A program made the position numbers and the translations under genes. The notes under the pieces are model-generated. The model worked only from the letters and a program-made list of their open reading frames with translations, did not search any database and had not been told where the DNA came from. Positions 12,473 through 12,897 of a DNA stretch of 12,897 bases are shown here, piece after piece (position 1 is the first letter of the stretch; every line of letters starts with the position of its first letter). Origin of the DNA: Candidatus Zixiibacteriota bacterium (GTDB taxonomy: Bacteria; SM23-81; DAOVCL01); NCBI GenBank assembly GCA_030670005.1, contig DAOVCL010000036.1, positions 1 to 12,897 of the forward strand, read 5' to 3'.

Positions 12473-12897
12473 TGATTCTCCCTACAACTACAGTGGGAAG
12501 CTTCCCCAAACCTGGTTATCTGGTAAGAGCCAGGGCCAAATACTCCCAAGGGGAGCTGAGCAAGGATGACCTCTGGGAGCTGGAGAAAAGGGCCACAGAG
12601 GAGGTTATCGAACTACAGGAGGATGTGGGGCTGGATATTCTGGTGGATGGGGAGATGTACCGAGGAGATATGGTAACTTTCTTTGCGGAGAATATGGAGG
12701 GCTTTAGGATAAGCGGGCTCGTTCGCTCCTATGGAAATCGCTATTATCGCAAACCCATCGTGGTGGGGAGAGTAAAGAGGTTAAGGCCCATAACCGTTGG
12801 CTATTTCACCTTTGCTCAGAGCCTAACCTCGAAGCCATTGAAGGGGATGTTGACCGGCCCCTATACAATGGCCGAGTGGTCCTTCAACGAATACTAC
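12472..12897 (+). CDS. split MetE, catalytic-domain homologue, 5' part (runs off window)
   Basis: The 142 visible codons match the start of the catalytic C-terminal barrel of cobalamin-independent methionine synthase (Pfam Meth_synt_2 type): TTTVGSFPKP, VGLDILVDGEMYRGDMVTFF, VRSYGNRYYRKPIVVG, TFAQSLTSKPLKGMLTGPYT and EWSFNEYY. The zinc ligands (His, Cys, Glu, Cys) would lie beyond the window, so activity cannot be judged. The ATG overlaps the preceding stop by one base, and the ribosome site GGAGGTGATC inside the previous gene is a near-perfect anti-16S match. Tight, strong coupling suggests a fixed stoichiometry with the N-domain homologue. Folate-independent core-MetE families (MesA to MesD) are an alternative identity. 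Confidence 0.88.
   Translation, partial: MILPTTTVGSFPKPGYLVRARAKYSQGELSKDDLWELEKRATEEVIELQEDVGLDILVDGEMYRGDMVTFFAENMEGFRISGLVRSYGNRYYRKPIVVGRVKRLRPITVGYFTFAQSLTSKPLKGMLTGPYTMAEWSFNEYY

Overview
This is a chromosomal housekeeping segment from a bacterium that is probably uncultivated. All ten recognisable genes are metabolic and most make cofactors or methionine. The coding DNA is purine-rich on its coding strand and uses AGG for arginine and ATA for isoleucine very often. That bias is common in thermophiles, but I treat this only as a hint. The enzyme types (short ThiC, ammonia-type NAD synthetase, a homocysteine methyltransferase/MTHFR fusion, a split MetE) suit a deep-branching anaerobe. 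I cannot name the phylum. There is no phage, plasmid, CRISPR, rRNA or tRNA in the window.

Layout. Minus strand, left part: thiC (3461-2178), then panD (1811-1461) touching lipA (1460-522) with no spacer, then the 5' part of map (365 to the window edge). nadE (5276-4281) is a separate minus-strand gene. Plus strand, right part: glmS (5858-7684) and ridA (7687-8064), 2 nt apart; a small exported or membrane DUF5683-type protein (8598-9077) and a homocysteine methyltransferase/MTHFR fusion (9080-10888), also 2 nt apart; then a split MetE pair, an N-domain homologue (11501-12472) and a catalytic-domain homologue (12472 to the window edge), overlapping by one base.

How the genes connect. ThiC makes the thiamine pyrimidine, PanD the beta-alanine for pantothenate and CoA, LipA lipoyl groups, NadE NAD, and GlmS glucosamine-6-phosphate for cell walls. 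RidA clears reactive enamines. The right end holds two independent routes for methylating homocysteine. One makes methyl-THF in the same polypeptide as a Zn-thiol homocysteine methyltransferase, and the other is the split MetE.

The unusual part is the DNA between the genes. Five gaps of about 370-820 nt consist largely of short non-coding repeats, some nested inside others. The clearest is a roughly 245-bp TA-flanked element with TAGCGAAGCTTC-type inverted ends. One copy lies directly upstream of panD and one directly upstream of the MetE-like gene, in the same orientation relative to the gene. The panD copy has been interrupted by a second, 105-bp element with 15-bp inverted ends and a perfect 5-bp target duplication. 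A REP-like hairpin family with a conserved GCTC tail occurs at least five times. Repeat DNA also appears to have supplied the last ~20 codons of nadE. No transposase is present in the window, so these elements must be moved from elsewhere or be fossils. I see no convincing new enzyme system. The repeat ecology and the methionine cluster deserve the second look.
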